From: Oscillospiraceae bacterium
Lineage (GTDB): Bacteria; Bacillota; Clostridia; Oscillospirales; Oscillospiraceae
Length of the DNA stretch: 64,000 nt
Direction: 5' to 3'
Assembly: GCA_902778275.1 (NCBI GenBank)
Contig: CACYXE010000010.1
Coordinates: 1-64,000, forward strand
Shown here: piece after piece, positions 1 through 9,070 of the stretch
How the letters are laid out: every line of letters begins with the position of its first letter
How positions within the stretch are numbered: the stretch's first letter is position 1
Position numbers and translations under genes: made by a program
The notes under the pieces: generated by a model
What the model was told of the DNA's origin: nothing
What the model saw: the letters and a program-made list of their open reading frames with translations, nothing else
Databases searched by the model: none

Positions 1-150
1 CTGGTGCAGAAAGGGCGGGTATACCGCCCCCTGCTGCAGCAGTTGATCCGGGAGCAGATCCAGGAAAGCCTGGGCCGATACACGGTGCTGAAGGTCGGGC
101 AGGAGACCACGCTGCCCGGTTCTGCCGCCGCCGCGCTGCTGAACCTGTAA
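1..150 (+). CDS. C-terminal fragment of an unidentified protein (possibly sugar-kinase/BadF-like)
   Basis: Frame 1 is open from the window edge to TAA at 148-150, giving the last 49 residues of a protein whose start lies outside. The visible end has a helix rich in Gln, Leu and Arg followed by a strand and a Pro-Gly-Ser-Ala-Ala-Ala-Ala-Leu-Leu ending. This loosely resembles the C-terminus of BadF/ROK-type sugar kinases, where a PGxGAAxLA stretch is common. The resemblance is weak, so no function is claimed. It converges on spoVAE across a shared terminator. Confidence 0.4.
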   Translation: MVQKGRVYRPLLQQLIREQIQESLGRYTVLKVGQETTLPGSAAAALLNL

Positions 151-161
151 AATATGAATGG

Positions 162-205
162 AATAAGCGTCTGCCGGATTTGATGCCCGGCAGACGCTTA
201 TTTTT
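162..205. terminator. Bidirectional intrinsic terminator
   Basis: A perfect 16-bp stem (162-177 with 187-202) with a 9-nt loop is followed on the plus strand by a T-run. The 3' arm contains the spoVAE stop codon. It can serve the plus-strand gene ending at 150 and the minus-strand spoVAD-spoVAE unit. Confidence 0.8.
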
Positions 206-572
206 TGTTTTTGTCATTGGGGCGAAAGAGCAGCGATACCAGCAGACCGAAGAACATGGCGGCGCAGATGCCCCCGGCCGCGGAGCTGAAGCCTCCGGTA
301 AAAGCGCCCAGCAGCCCCTGATCCGCAATCGCCTGCTTCACGCCCTTGGCCAGATTGTTCCCGAAGCCTGTCAAAGGTACCGTGGCACCCGCTCCGGCCC
401 AATCCGCCAGGGGCTGGTAGAGGCCCAGCGCGCCCAACACCACCCCGGCTACCACGTAGGCTGTCAGGATCCGCGCGGGGGTCAGGCGGGTATAGTCGAT
501 CAGAAGCTGGCCCAGGGCGCAGAGCAGCCCGCCCACGGCAAAGGCTTTCAGATAGGTGAAGAACAGGTCCAT
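198..572 (-). CDS. spoVAE: Stage V sporulation protein AE
   Basis: This 124-residue, very hydrophobic protein has about four membrane segments and matches SpoVAE (SpoVAEb) in length and in its Gly-rich helices. SpoVA proteins form the spore inner-membrane channel that moves Ca-dipicolinate into the forespore during sporulation and out during germination. It lies 3 nt after spoVAD on the same strand. The C-terminus is short and Lys-rich, and the stop codon sits in the terminator stem. The family call is firm; the channel role is established for SpoVA proteins in general. Confidence 0.9.
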   Translation of the reverse strand: MDLFFTYLKAFAVGGLLCALGQLLIDYTRLTPARILTAYVVAGVVLGALGLYQPLADWAGAGATVPLTGFGNNLAKGVKQAIADQGLLGAFTGGFSSAAGGICAAMFFGLLVSLLFRPNDKNKK

Positions 573-575
573 GGT

Positions 576-1589
576 TCAATCCTCCCGCTCGATCACAAGG
601 GCATGGCAGATGCCGGGGATGCTGCTGCCCTGCTGGGCGCTGGTTGCGGAAAGCAGAGCGCCGGTGGCGGAAAACAGGACCCGTTTCCAAAGGCCCCGTT
701 CCATGGCGGGCAGAATATGGCTCGCCAATACCGCGGCGCAGCAGCCGCAGCCCGAGCCGCCGGCGTTCACGTCCTGCTTATCCGCGTCATAGATTAAAAC
801 GCCGCAGTCCATATAGCGCGGCCCCAGCTCTATGCCGTCGCCGCGAAAAAGGTCTTCCAGAATGTCATGTCCCAGGGCCCCCAGGTCGCCGGTAAAGATG
901 GCGTCGTAGTCCGCGGGACCTCGCCCGGCGTCGTCGAAATGGGCGCGAAGCGTATCATATGCGGCAGGGGCCATGGCGCTGCCCATGCTGTTGGCGTCGT
1001 CGATCCCGGCGTCCACGATCTTTCCGGCGGTGAGCTGCGTGATACGCAGGCTGCCGCCGCTTTTCCCAAGAATGACGGCTCCGGCTCCCGTAACGGTCCA
1101 CTGGGCCGTAGGCGGCCGTTGGCCACCGTACTCCAGAGGGAAGCGGTACTGCCGTTCAGCCGAGCAGAAATGCGAGCCGGTGATGGCGCAGGCGGTACCG
1201 GCATAGCCGCCGTCGATCAGCATGGCGGCCAGAGACAGGGACTCCGCCATGGTGGAGCAGGCGCCGTAAAGTCCCAGATACGGGGCGTTGCTGTCTTTCA
1301 TGGCGAAGGAGGAGCTGACACATTGGTTCAGCAGATCGCCGGCCAAAATGAAATCCAGCGAGGAGGGAGAAAGCCCCGCCCTGTCGCAGGCAATGGAGAA
1401 GCAGCGCTGCAGCATATGGCTCTCCGCTTTCTCCCAGGTCTGTTCCCCAAAATAGGAATCCTCCGAGATGAAATCAAGTTCGTTTTTCAGCGGCCCTTCT
1501 CCTTCTTTCTTCCCGGCCACACCGGCCCAGGAGAGGATGCGGGGCGCGTTCTCCAATACTATCGTTTGTTTTCCGAGGCGTTTGAGCAT
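576..1589 (-). CDS. spoVAD: Stage V sporulation protein AD
   Basis: A full-length (337 aa) SpoVAD, a thiolase-fold protein that binds dipicolinic acid and acts with the SpoVA membrane subunits in spore DPA uptake and release. The N-terminal QTIVLENAPRI-like stretch and the Gly- and Cys-rich thiolase-like core are typical. ATG at 1587-1589 is preceded by AAGGGG. In most spore formers spoVAC directly precedes spoVAD. Here only ~100 bp separate spoVAD from the potD terminator, so spoVAC is absent from this locus. Expression in the forespore (sigma G) is expected from the family; I see no convincing sigma G promoter. Confidence 0.93.
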   Translation of the reverse strand: MLKRLGKQTIVLENAPRILSWAGVAGKKEGEGPLKNELDFISEDSYFGEQTWEKAESHMLQRCFSIACDRAGLSPSSLDFILAGDLLNQCVSSSFAMKDSNAPYLGLYGACSTMAESLSLAAMLIDGGYAGTACAITGSHFCSAERQYRFPLEYGGQRPPTAQWTVTGAGAVILGKSGGSLRITQLTAGKIVDAGIDDANSMGSAMAPAAYDTLRAHFDDAGRGPADYDAIFTGDLGALGHDILEDLFRGDGIELGPRYMDCGVLIYDADKQDVNAGGSGCGCCAAVLASHILPAMERGLWKRVLFSATGALLSATSAQQGSSIPGICHALVIERED

Positions 1590-1630
1590 GCCGTTGGACC
1601 CCTTTGCATTGTTTCCGTTAGCATGCCCGG

Positions 1631-1670
1631 AAAAGATAAAAATAACCGCCGCAGCCTGCGCTGCGGCGGT
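1631..1670 (-). terminator. Intrinsic terminator of the potABCD operon
   Basis: An 11-bp GC-rich stem (1645-1655 with 1660-1670) with a 4-nt loop is followed on the minus strand by a T-rich run (complement of 1631-1644). It lies just downstream of the potD stop codon. Confidence 0.8.
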
Positions 1671-1685
1671 CGTCGCTTCAAATCG

Positions 1686-2795
1686 TCAGCTGATCTTCAG
1701 CTCTTCCCAGAGGGTGTTCACATAGTCCAGGGTCTCGGCGTCCAGATTGCGGTAGGCGTATTCGTTGTACAGGGCGCTGAAATCCTCGATGCCGGGATAT
1801 AGGATCTCCATGGCCTCTTCGCCCAGCTCGTCGGCGTAATCCGCATCCTCATACACGAGGGAATTGGGGGAAGCGTAGTAGATATACTCGGCGTTGGCGA
1901 TGGCAGGCTCGGCGGAGAGCATGTAATTGATGAAGATCTCGGCCAGTTCCTTGTTCTGGGCAGACTTGGGGATGCACATGGCGTCTACAAAGTAGTTGGT
2001 GGGCTCGGGATAATAGAACTGCAGGTCGATGTTGTCCGCCTGGGCGTCCAGCATGATGAAGTAATCGCCTGCATAGTAGGCGCCCACAGCGGCTTCGCCG
2101 GACTCCATCATGTTGTAGATCTCGTCCATCACATAGCTTTTCACCAGGGGAGCCTGGGTCTTGAGCTCCGCCAGGGCGGCGTCCCAGCTGGCCTTGGAAC
2201 TGTCGTTCACGTCAAGGCCCAGCTTGTACTGAGCGGTGGCAAAGGCGTCGCGGGAGTTGTTGAACTGGAGGATGTTCCCGGCGTACTTGCTGTTCCACAT
2301 CAGGTCCCAGCCGCCCACGTCGCCCTCATCCACCACGTTGGCGTTGTAGATGATGCCCACGATGCCGTAGGTGTAGGGGACGGTATACTGGTTGTCCGGG
2401 TCATAGTACAGGCCGCGGAAGCCCTCATCGATATACTGATAATTGGGGATGTTGTCAAAATCCAGAGGCAGGAGCATATCCTCGGCGATCATGCGCGCGA
2501 TCATATAGTCAGAGGGGATGATCACATCATAGCTGACGGCGCCGCTGGAGATCTTGCTGTACATATCCTCATTGCTGGCGTAGGTGTCATAGTTGACCTT
2601 CAGCTTCTGGCCGTAGTTGGCCTCATACCATTTCTCAAATTCCCGGATGGTGTCGAAGGAATCCTCGGCGCCGTCGGAGATATATTCACCCCAGTTGTAC
2701 ACGTTCAGGGTGAGCGTCTTGGACGAGCCGCAGCCGCTGAGCAGAAGCGCGCAGACCAGTGCGGCAAGGACAAAGAGAGAAACGAACTTTTTCAT
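1686..2795 (-). CDS. potD: Spermidine/putrescine ABC transporter, substrate-binding lipoprotein
   Basis: A 369-residue extracytoplasmic solute-binding protein of the PotD/PotF family. The N-terminus is a lipoprotein signal with a lipobox ending in Ser-Gly-Cys at Cys22, so the mature protein should be lipid-anchored outside the membrane. Residues after ~28 (LNVYNWGEYI) are the characteristic first strand of polyamine-binding proteins. AGGAGG precedes ATG at 2793-2795, and the start overlaps the potC stop by 4 nt (ATGA). It is the last gene of potABCD. Substrate preference among putrescine, spermidine and other amines cannot be read from the sequence alone. Confidence 0.93.
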   Translation of the reverse strand: MKKFVSLFVLAALVCALLLSGCGSSKTLTLNVYNWGEYISDGAEDSFDTIREFEKWYEANYGQKLKVNYDTYASNEDMYSKISSGAVSYDVIIPSDYMIARMIAEDMLLPLDFDNIPNYQYIDEGFRGLYYDPDNQYTVPYTYGIVGIIYNANVVDEGDVGGWDLMWNSKYAGNILQFNNSRDAFATAQYKLGLDVNDSSKASWDAALAELKTQAPLVKSYVMDEIYNMMESGEAAVGAYYAGDYFIMLDAQADNIDLQFYYPEPTNYFVDAMCIPKSAQNKELAEIFINYMLSAEPAIANAEYIYYASPNSLVYEDADYADELGEEAMEILYPGIEDFSALYNEYAYRNLDAETLDYVNTLWEELKIS

Positions 2796-3634
2796 GTGGA
2801 TACAGCCTCCTTAGCTTTTGCTTTTTTGCGTTTCGCTTTCTTCACGGTCTCGGCGCTGTCGCTGTCAGACAGGTTGGAGATCAGCAGCAGGGCCAGGATC
2901 ACAAAGAAGATGATGGTTGCCAGGGCGTACATTTTGGGCGTGACCGTTTTCTTGGTCATGTTGTAGATGCGGATCGGGAGAGTCTGGAAGCCGTTGCCGG
3001 CGGTAAAATAACTGATCACGAAATCATCCAGCGAGAGGGTGAAAGCCATGATCAGCCCGGTGATGACGCCGGGCAGGATCTCCGGGATCTCCACCTTGAA
3101 GAAGGCCCGCAGGGGCGTGCAGCCCAGATCCATGGCGGCCTCCGGCAGGGATCTGTCCATCTGCTGGAGCTTGGGCAGCACCTGCAGGATCACATAGGGC
3201 AGGCAGAAGGTCACATGGGCGATCAGCATGGTGGCGAAGTTCAGACTGGTGGCCGCGCCGAAAAGCCGGCCCACGAACACGAACATCAGCATCAGCGAGA
3301 TGCCGGTGATGATATCGGGGTTGATCATGGGGATATTGGTGACCGTGTCCATCATGGTGCGCAGGTACTTGCTGCGCAGCTTGTTGATGCCCACGGCGGC
3401 GGCTGTGCCCATGACGGTGGAGATCAGCGCCGCGCTGACGGCCAGCACCAGGGTGTTGCGCACCGCGCCCAGCGTCTCCGAATCCCGAAACAGCTCCCGG
3501 TACCAATAGAGAGAGAAGTGGGAGAACACGGAAAGACTCTTGGCCAAGTTGAAGGAAAAGACCAACAGAATGGCAATGGGAGCGAAAAGGAAGAGCATGA
3601 TCAGGGCCGTGTAGACCTTGGAAATGGGTTTCAA
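2792..3634 (-). CDS. potC: Spermidine/putrescine ABC transporter permease PotC
   Basis: A 280-residue inner-membrane permease with about six transmembrane segments. The EAA-type loop (EAAMDLGCTPLRAFFKVEIP) that docks on the ATPase is near residues 170-190. The start is TTG at 3632-3634, preceded by GGAGGGGACG at good spacing. It pairs with PotB to form the membrane channel of the importer. The C-terminal tail is Lys/Arg/Ala-rich and cytoplasmic. It lies 16 nt after potB and overlaps potD by 4 nt. Confidence 0.92.
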   Translation of the reverse strand: MKPISKVYTALIMLFLFAPIAILLVFSFNLAKSLSVFSHFSLYWYRELFRDSETLGAVRNTLVLAVSAALISTVMGTAAAVGINKLRSKYLRTMMDTVTNIPMINPDIITGISLMLMFVFVGRLFGAATSLNFATMLIAHVTFCLPYVILQVLPKLQQMDRSLPEAAMDLGCTPLRAFFKVEIPEILPGVITGLIMAFTLSLDDFVISYFTAGNGFQTLPIRIYNMTKKTVTPKMYALATIIFFVILALLLISNLSDSDSAETVKKAKRKKAKAKEAVST

Positions 3635-3650
3635 GTTCCGTCCCCTCCCT

Positions 3651-4521
3651 TCAGACCGCGGCCCGCCGGTTGGCGGAGCGCTGCATCACGGCCATGCACA
3701 CCAGCAGGATGACCATGAGGATAAAGGCGATGGCGGCGGCAAAGTGCAGATTGTTGGCCACGTACTGCCCTTCAATGGCGTCGCCGATCAGGTAGAACTT
3801 GCCGTTGCCCAGCTTCTGGGAGATGTAAAAGGTGCTGATGGAAGGGATGAGCACCATGGTGATCCCGGAGAAAACACCCGGCAGGCTCAGCGGCCAGATC
3901 ACCCGGCGCAGTACGCCGAAGCTGTTGCAGCCCAGGTCCCGGGCAGCCTCCAGGAGCTTGACATCCATCTTGGCCATAACGGAGTAGATGGGCAGGATCA
4001 TGTAGGGGAAATAGTCATAGACCATGCCGATGACCACGGCCCCCTCGGTGCCGATGATGTGGATGGGCTTCAAGCCCAGAAGCCCCAGCATGCCGTTGAA
4101 GATGCCGGTGTCCTGCAGGATGGTCATCCAGGCGTAGGTGCGGATCAGGAAGTTCATCCACATGGGGATCATGATCAGGGCGATCATGATCTTCTGGGTT
4201 CGGGCCGAGGCGGTGGAGATGATGTATGCCGCCGGATAACCCATAATCAGACAGATCACCGTGGAGATGACTGCCAGCTTCAGCGAACGCATGAAGATCA
4301 GCAGGTAGGTGTGGACCTCCCGGGTTCCGGCCTCATCGGTCACATTGGAGGTGGCGGTGAAAAAGCGCCGCACATTATCCAGCGTAAAGTTGAACGCGTT
4401 GTCGGTAAAGGCATAGTAGGCCACGAAGATCAGCGGCACCACGATGAAGAGCGCTGCCCACACGGAGTAGGGCGCCAGGCAGAGCCGCTGGATCAGGCTG
4501 CCGCGCCGGGCGGCCATGTTC

Positions 4522-4532
<11 letters not shown>
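3651..4532 (-). CDS. potB: Spermidine/putrescine ABC transporter permease PotB
   Basis: A 293-residue permease with about six membrane helices and the [20 protein letters not shown] coupling loop. The open frame extends upstream to 4712, but that part lies antiphase inside potA and does not look like protein. ATG at 4530-4532, preceded by GAGGTGG, fits the family N-terminus and overlaps the end of potA by 11 nt. A second in-frame ATG at 4515-4517 is possible. It forms the channel together with PotC. Confidence 0.9.
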
Positions 4533-5676
<1,144 letters not shown>

Positions 5677-6026
5677 GCCGTACCCTCCGAAAAACAAAAT
5701 GACGTATGCAAAAGCATACGTCACCTGGAAATCCTGCAAAGCGGCCCTCATCAGAAGGCTGCTATTTTCCCAATGGGTTTAGAGTCTATATAGCAAAGAT
5801 TACTTTTACTACTCTTATTGACCATTTTACAAGTTCGTATGCATTTAAGCACTGGTTTATAGTAACCAACTAGCAAAACTTGAGCTTTTAACTCAATCAA
5901 TAAGGCAACAGAAGTTGCCACCGCACCTGCGGTTTTCGGCATTCGACCCGGCTGTCCGTGTGGCCTTGGGCGCTCATAGAGCGGCGGTCGCTATCTTGCT
6001 TCGGATAAACTCTATCCAATTGAGAC
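5677..6026 (-). promoter_or_regulatory. Long structured 5' leader of potABCD (candidate riboswitch or attenuator)
   Basis: About 350 nt separate a consensus promoter from potA, with no convincing gene between. The minus-strand RNA can form an enclosing helix (6024-6019 with 5897-5892) around hairpins at 6017-6003, 5983-5971, 5932-5921 and 5919-5904 (6 bp, TTCT loop). The closing strand 5896-5892 could instead pair with 5884-5880. A later GCATACG (5842-5836) can pair with the terminator 5' arm. This is the layout of a metabolite- or factor-sensing attenuator. I could not match it to a riboswitch class from memory, and the structure is inferred by eye. Confidence 0.55.
5691..5723 (-). terminator. 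Leader terminator (putative attenuator) in front of potA
   Basis: On the minus strand a perfect 10-bp stem (5723-5714 with 5709-5700) with a TTTT loop is followed by ATTTTGTTTTT, then the potA ribosome-binding site. A terminator between promoter and first gene implies conditional read-through. The stem 5' arm contains CGTATGC, which is also perfectly complementary to GCATACG further upstream in the leader (5842-5836). Confidence 0.7.
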
Positions 6027-6031
6027 GACTT

Positions 6032-6060
6032 ATTTTAACAGTATTCTCCAACACTGTCAA
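6032..6060 (-). promoter_or_regulatory. Sigma-A promoter of potABCD
   Basis: On the minus strand TTGACA (6060-6055) and TAAAAT (6037-6032) are separated by exactly 17 bp. Transcription should start near 6025, giving a ~350-nt leader before potA. Confidence 0.8.
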
Positions 6061-6083
6061 TAGAAAAACGAATTGTAAGCATT

Positions 6084-6833
6084 TTACTTTTCGCCCTCAT
6101 AATTCACGTCCCAGAGGGTGAGCCCGTGGGCCGGAGCGGCAGGCCCGGCGAGGGCACGGTCCCGGCTTTCCAGGGCGCTCAGCACGCTCTCCGCTGTGCG
6201 TTGGTGAAGGCCCACTTCCAGCAGCGTTCCTGTCAGGATCCGCACCATGTTATATAGAAAACCATCGCCGGTAAAGATCAGACGGACTTCCTCGCCCGCT
6301 TGGACGATGCGAAGCTCACGAAGTTCCCGGACCGGGGATTTTTTCAGCTTTTTCAGAGAACAATAGGCGGAGAAATCATGCCTGCCAAGCAGAAGCCGCG
6401 CGGCCCTCTCCATAGCCACCAGATCCAGCCGGTCGGGAAGCTGCAGCATATAGCGCCGCCGGAACACATTGGGCGCTGCGCTGTTCCAGATCCGGTACAC
6501 GTAGGTCTTGCCCGTGCAGCTGAGGCGGGCGTGAAAGCGGGGCAGGGCGGGCTCCAGCGATACGGCGCCGATATCCTCCGGCAGATGCGTGCGCAGCTCC
6601 CGCAATAGCTCCTCACAGTTTCTGCCGGTGTCCGCATGGAAAGAGCAGACCTGACGCCGGGCGTGCACGCCCGCGTCGGTCCGGCCGCTGCCGGCCAGCT
6701 CGATCTCCTGGGAAAGCAGCCGGGAGAGGAGCGCTTCCATCCGCCCCTGTATGGTGTTGCCGGTGTTGCCCTGCTTCTGCCAGCCCCGGTACCGGGTGCC
6801 GTCGTAGCAGAGCACAAGCTTGAAGTTCTGCAT
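6084..6833 (-). CDS. truA: tRNA pseudouridine(38-40) synthase
   Basis: A 249-residue TruA that isomerises uridines 38-40 in the anticodon arm of many tRNAs. The catalytic Asp53 lies in the family motif GSGRTDAGVHA (residues 48-58). The N-terminal YDGTRYRGWQKQ and the C-terminal DGFLYNMVRIL are also diagnostic. It is encoded upstream of the pot promoter on the same strand, with no obvious terminator between. It is divergent from the DUF4914 gene. Confidence 0.95.
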   Translation of the reverse strand: MQNFKLVLCYDGTRYRGWQKQGNTGNTIQGRMEALLSRLLSQEIELAGSGRTDAGVHARRQVCSFHADTGRNCEELLRELRTHLPEDIGAVSLEPALPRFHARLSCTGKTYVYRIWNSAAPNVFRRRYMLQLPDRLDLVAMERAARLLLGRHDFSAYCSLKKLKKSPVRELRELRIVQAGEEVRLIFTGDGFLYNMVRILTGTLLEVGLHQRTAESVLSALESRDRALAGPAAPAHGLTLWDVNYEGEK

Positions 6834-6979
6834 GGCTCATGCCTCCTGCGGTCATTGTACCCCGGCGGCGGGACAAATGCAAGCGCATGCGGATCGGGAT
6901 GGGCCTCATATTGTGTATTCTATATATTTTTCACCCAAAAGCGGGAGCTTTCCCCCTGTATTTCCGTCTATTTTGTTCG

Positions 6980-7008
6980 TTGATGATTCTGCATAAAAAT
7001 GCTAAAAT
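6980..7008 (+). promoter_or_regulatory. Promoter of the DUF4914 gene
   Basis: TTGATG (6980-6985) and TAAAAT (7003-7008) are spaced by 17 bp, placing the start site ~35 nt before the ATG at 7049. Confidence 0.6.
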
Positions 7009-7048
7009 AATACCCGTGATATTAGATTCAGGCAGAGAGGTTGCGACT

Positions 7049-8947
7049 ATGTTTATCGATTCCTTTTTTAATCGTTTCGTACTGCCCGAGGACCTGAAAG
7101 AATCTCTGGGCAACAGCAGTTGGCGCTGCTATCCGGAGACCAAGGAGCAGCTGCTGGAGCTCTGCTATGGACCCACCCACAGCTCCCGCTATGATGTGAG
7201 CTACTCCATCCCCGGTATCGGCATCGTCAAGGAGGCGGAGGTGGTCCGCTGCAAGAACGGGCCTGTCGTCAACTTCATGGAGGACTATATGCGCCGCCGT
7301 GACCCGGACTGCATGCGCATCGGCGACGATCTGCCCACCGACAAGCCCCGTTTTAAAGATGTGTATGGCTATGAGTTTTCCAAGCTGCGGGCCGAAACCA
7401 TGCAGTGGTTCGAGACCCAGGGCGTGATCATGCTTCCTTTCCACGCGGGCGGCAAATATTATGGCTACGACGCGCTGATGATCTGCCCGGCCAACGCGGC
7501 CTTCTTCGCCCTCTCCCTGGCCAACATGCAGGGCTTTGTGAGCATCCACGACGTGCCCCGCGGCTATACGCCCCGGGCCATCATCTATGTGGCTCCGCCC
7601 TTCCGCATGACCCATTTTGCGGGCAAGCAGGTTGTGGTCCACCAGCGCAGCGAGAATCTGCATGAGGTGTTCGCCTACAACCTGTATCCCGGTCCCTCCG
7701 CCAAGAAAGGCGTGTTCTCCATGCTGCTGGATATCGGCGAGAACGAGGGCTGGGTGACCAACCACGCTTCCGCTGCTATCCTGGAGACGCCGTATGAAAA
7801 CGAAGTGGTCTTCATGCACGAAGGCGCTTCCGGCGGCGGCAAGAGCGAGATGCTGGAGGAGATCCACAAGGAAGAGGACGGCAAGATCCTCCTGGGCACC
7901 CATCTGGTCAGCGGCGAAGATTATTTCCTGACCATGCGTGAGACCTGTAAGATCCACCCCATCGCGGACGATATGATCATGAGCCACAAGAGCTTCCAGA
8001 ACGGCTCCGGGCACCTGGTCATCGCCGATGCGGAGGACGGCTGGTTTTTGCGCATGGACGGCGACAACTACTACGGCAACAGCCCCATGTATGAGCGCAT
8101 CAGCATCCATCCGCCCGAGCCCCTGGAGTTTTTCAACATGGACGGCACTCCTGGCGCCACCTGCCTGATCTGGGAGCATGTGCTGGAATCCACTGGCAAG
8201 CCCTGCACCAATCCCCGTGTGATCATTCCCCGGGACATGATCGAGAACATCGTGCCCGGCAACCAGCCTGTGGAAGTGGACGTCCGCTCTTTCGGCGTGC
8301 GCATGCCGCCCAGCACCGTTATGGAACCCAACTACGGCGTGATGGGCATGGTCCAGTTCGTGCCCACCTCCATCGCCTGGCTGTGGCGTCTGGTCTCCCC
8401 CCGCGGCTTCAAGAACCCCTCCATCGCCGACTCCGGCGCCGGCAGCGGTCTGAAGGCCGAGGGCGTGGGTTCGTATTGGCCTTTCTGCACCGGCAAGAAG
8501 GTCACCCAGGCCAATCTTCTGCTGCGGCAGATGCTGGATACGCCCAACACGCTGAACATCCTGATCCCCAACCAGCACATCGGCGCTTACCGTGTGGGCT
8601 TTATGGGCGAATGGCTGACCCGCGAGTACCTGGCTCGCCGCAACGGCACCGTGCGCATGAAGCATCTTGTCAAGGCCCGCTGCCCGCTGTTCGGATACTC
8701 CCTGGATGAGATGAAGATCGACGGCCAGTATGTGCGCCGGACCTTCCTGCGTCCGGAGCTTCAGTCCAAGCTGGGCTATGAGGGCTATGACGCCGGCGTG
8801 AAGATCCTCACTGACTTTATGAAGAATCAGCTGATGGAGTTCATCACCGATGAGCTGGATCCCATCGGCCGGCAGATCATCAATCTCTGCCTGCACGACG
8901 CCCCGCTGGAGGAGTATCTGGCCATCACCCCCATGAACATCAAGTAA
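7049..8947 (+). CDS. DUF4914-family P-loop protein
   Basis: A 632-residue protein that I recognise as the uncharacterised DUF4914 family of gut Clostridia. ATG at 7049 follows AGAGAGG at 8 nt; the frame is open further upstream, but the promoter at 6980-7008 excludes those starts. Residues 259-267 read GASGGGKSE, a P-loop of the GxSGxGKSE form seen in HPr kinase/phosphorylase and related to PEP carboxykinase. No signal peptide or membrane helix is evident, so it is probably a cytosolic nucleotide-binding enzyme. It is monocistronic, between its own promoter and terminator. Function is unknown; a phosphotransfer role is only a hypothesis from the P-loop. Confidence 0.8.
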   Translation: MFIDSFFNRFVLPEDLKESLGNSSWRCYPETKEQLLELCYGPTHSSRYDVSYSIPGIGIVKEAEVVRCKNGPVVNFMEDYMRRRDPDCMRIGDDLPTDKPRFKDVYGYEFSKLRAETMQWFETQGVIMLPFHAGGKYYGYDALMICPANAAFFALSLANMQGFVSIHDVPRGYTPRAIIYVAPPFRMTHFAGKQVVVHQRSENLHEVFAYNLYPGPSAKKGVFSMLLDIGENEGWVTNHASAAILETPYENEVVFMHEGASGGGKSEMLEEIHKEEDGKILLGTHLVSGEDYFLTMRETCKIHPIADDMIMSHKSFQNGSGHLVIADAEDGWFLRMDGDNYYGNSPMYERISIHPPEPLEFFNMDGTPGATCLIWEHVLESTGKPCTNPRVIIPRDMIENIVPGNQPVEVDVRSFGVRMPPSTVMEPNYGVMGMVQFVPTSIAWLWRLVSPRGFKNPSIADSGAGSGLKAEGVGSYWPFCTGKKVTQANLLLRQMLDTPNTLNILIPNQHIGAYRVGFMGEWLTREYLARRNGTVRMKHLVKARCPLFGYSLDEMKIDGQYVRRTFLRPELQSKLGYEGYDAGVKILTDFMKNQLMEFITDELDPIGRQIINLCLHDAPLEEYLAITPMNIK

Positions 8948-8959
8948 ACCTGACCATGA

Positions 8960-8987
8960 AAGGCCGCGCAGCCACGCGGCCTTTTCG
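8960..8987 (+). terminator. Intrinsic terminator after the DUF4914 gene
   Basis: A 9-bp stem (8960-8968 with 8975-8983) with a 6-nt loop ends in a TTTT run. Confidence 0.75.
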
Positions 8988-9000
8988 TCATAATTCGGTC

Positions 9001-9029
9001 TTGTACGAATAAGGTATTGATGGTATCTT
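9001..9029 (+). promoter_or_regulatory. Candidate promoter of ddl
   Basis: TTGTAC (9001-9006) and TATCTT (9024-9029) have 17-bp spacing, and a TG one base before the -10 makes it an extended -10 element. Confidence 0.5.
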
Positions 9030-9070
9030 ATGAAAGTGGATTTGAGTTTTGATCAGACAGGAGAAGCAGC

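Noticed and set aside
5751-5942. 63-codon minus-strand frame inside the pot leader
   Set aside because: It has no ribosome-binding site and lies in the region that forms RNA hairpins. A leader peptide cannot be excluded, but nothing supports one.
5720-6026. pot leader as a known riboswitch (guanidine-I/ykkC, ydaO, T-box, lysine, M-box)
   Set aside because: None of the conserved cores I remember for these classes could be matched; partial resemblances were only short GC-rich strings.
7028-8896. 622-codon minus-strand frame opposite the DUF4914 gene
   Set aside because: Antisense shadow; the plus-strand gene has promoter, ribosome-binding site, P-loop and terminator.
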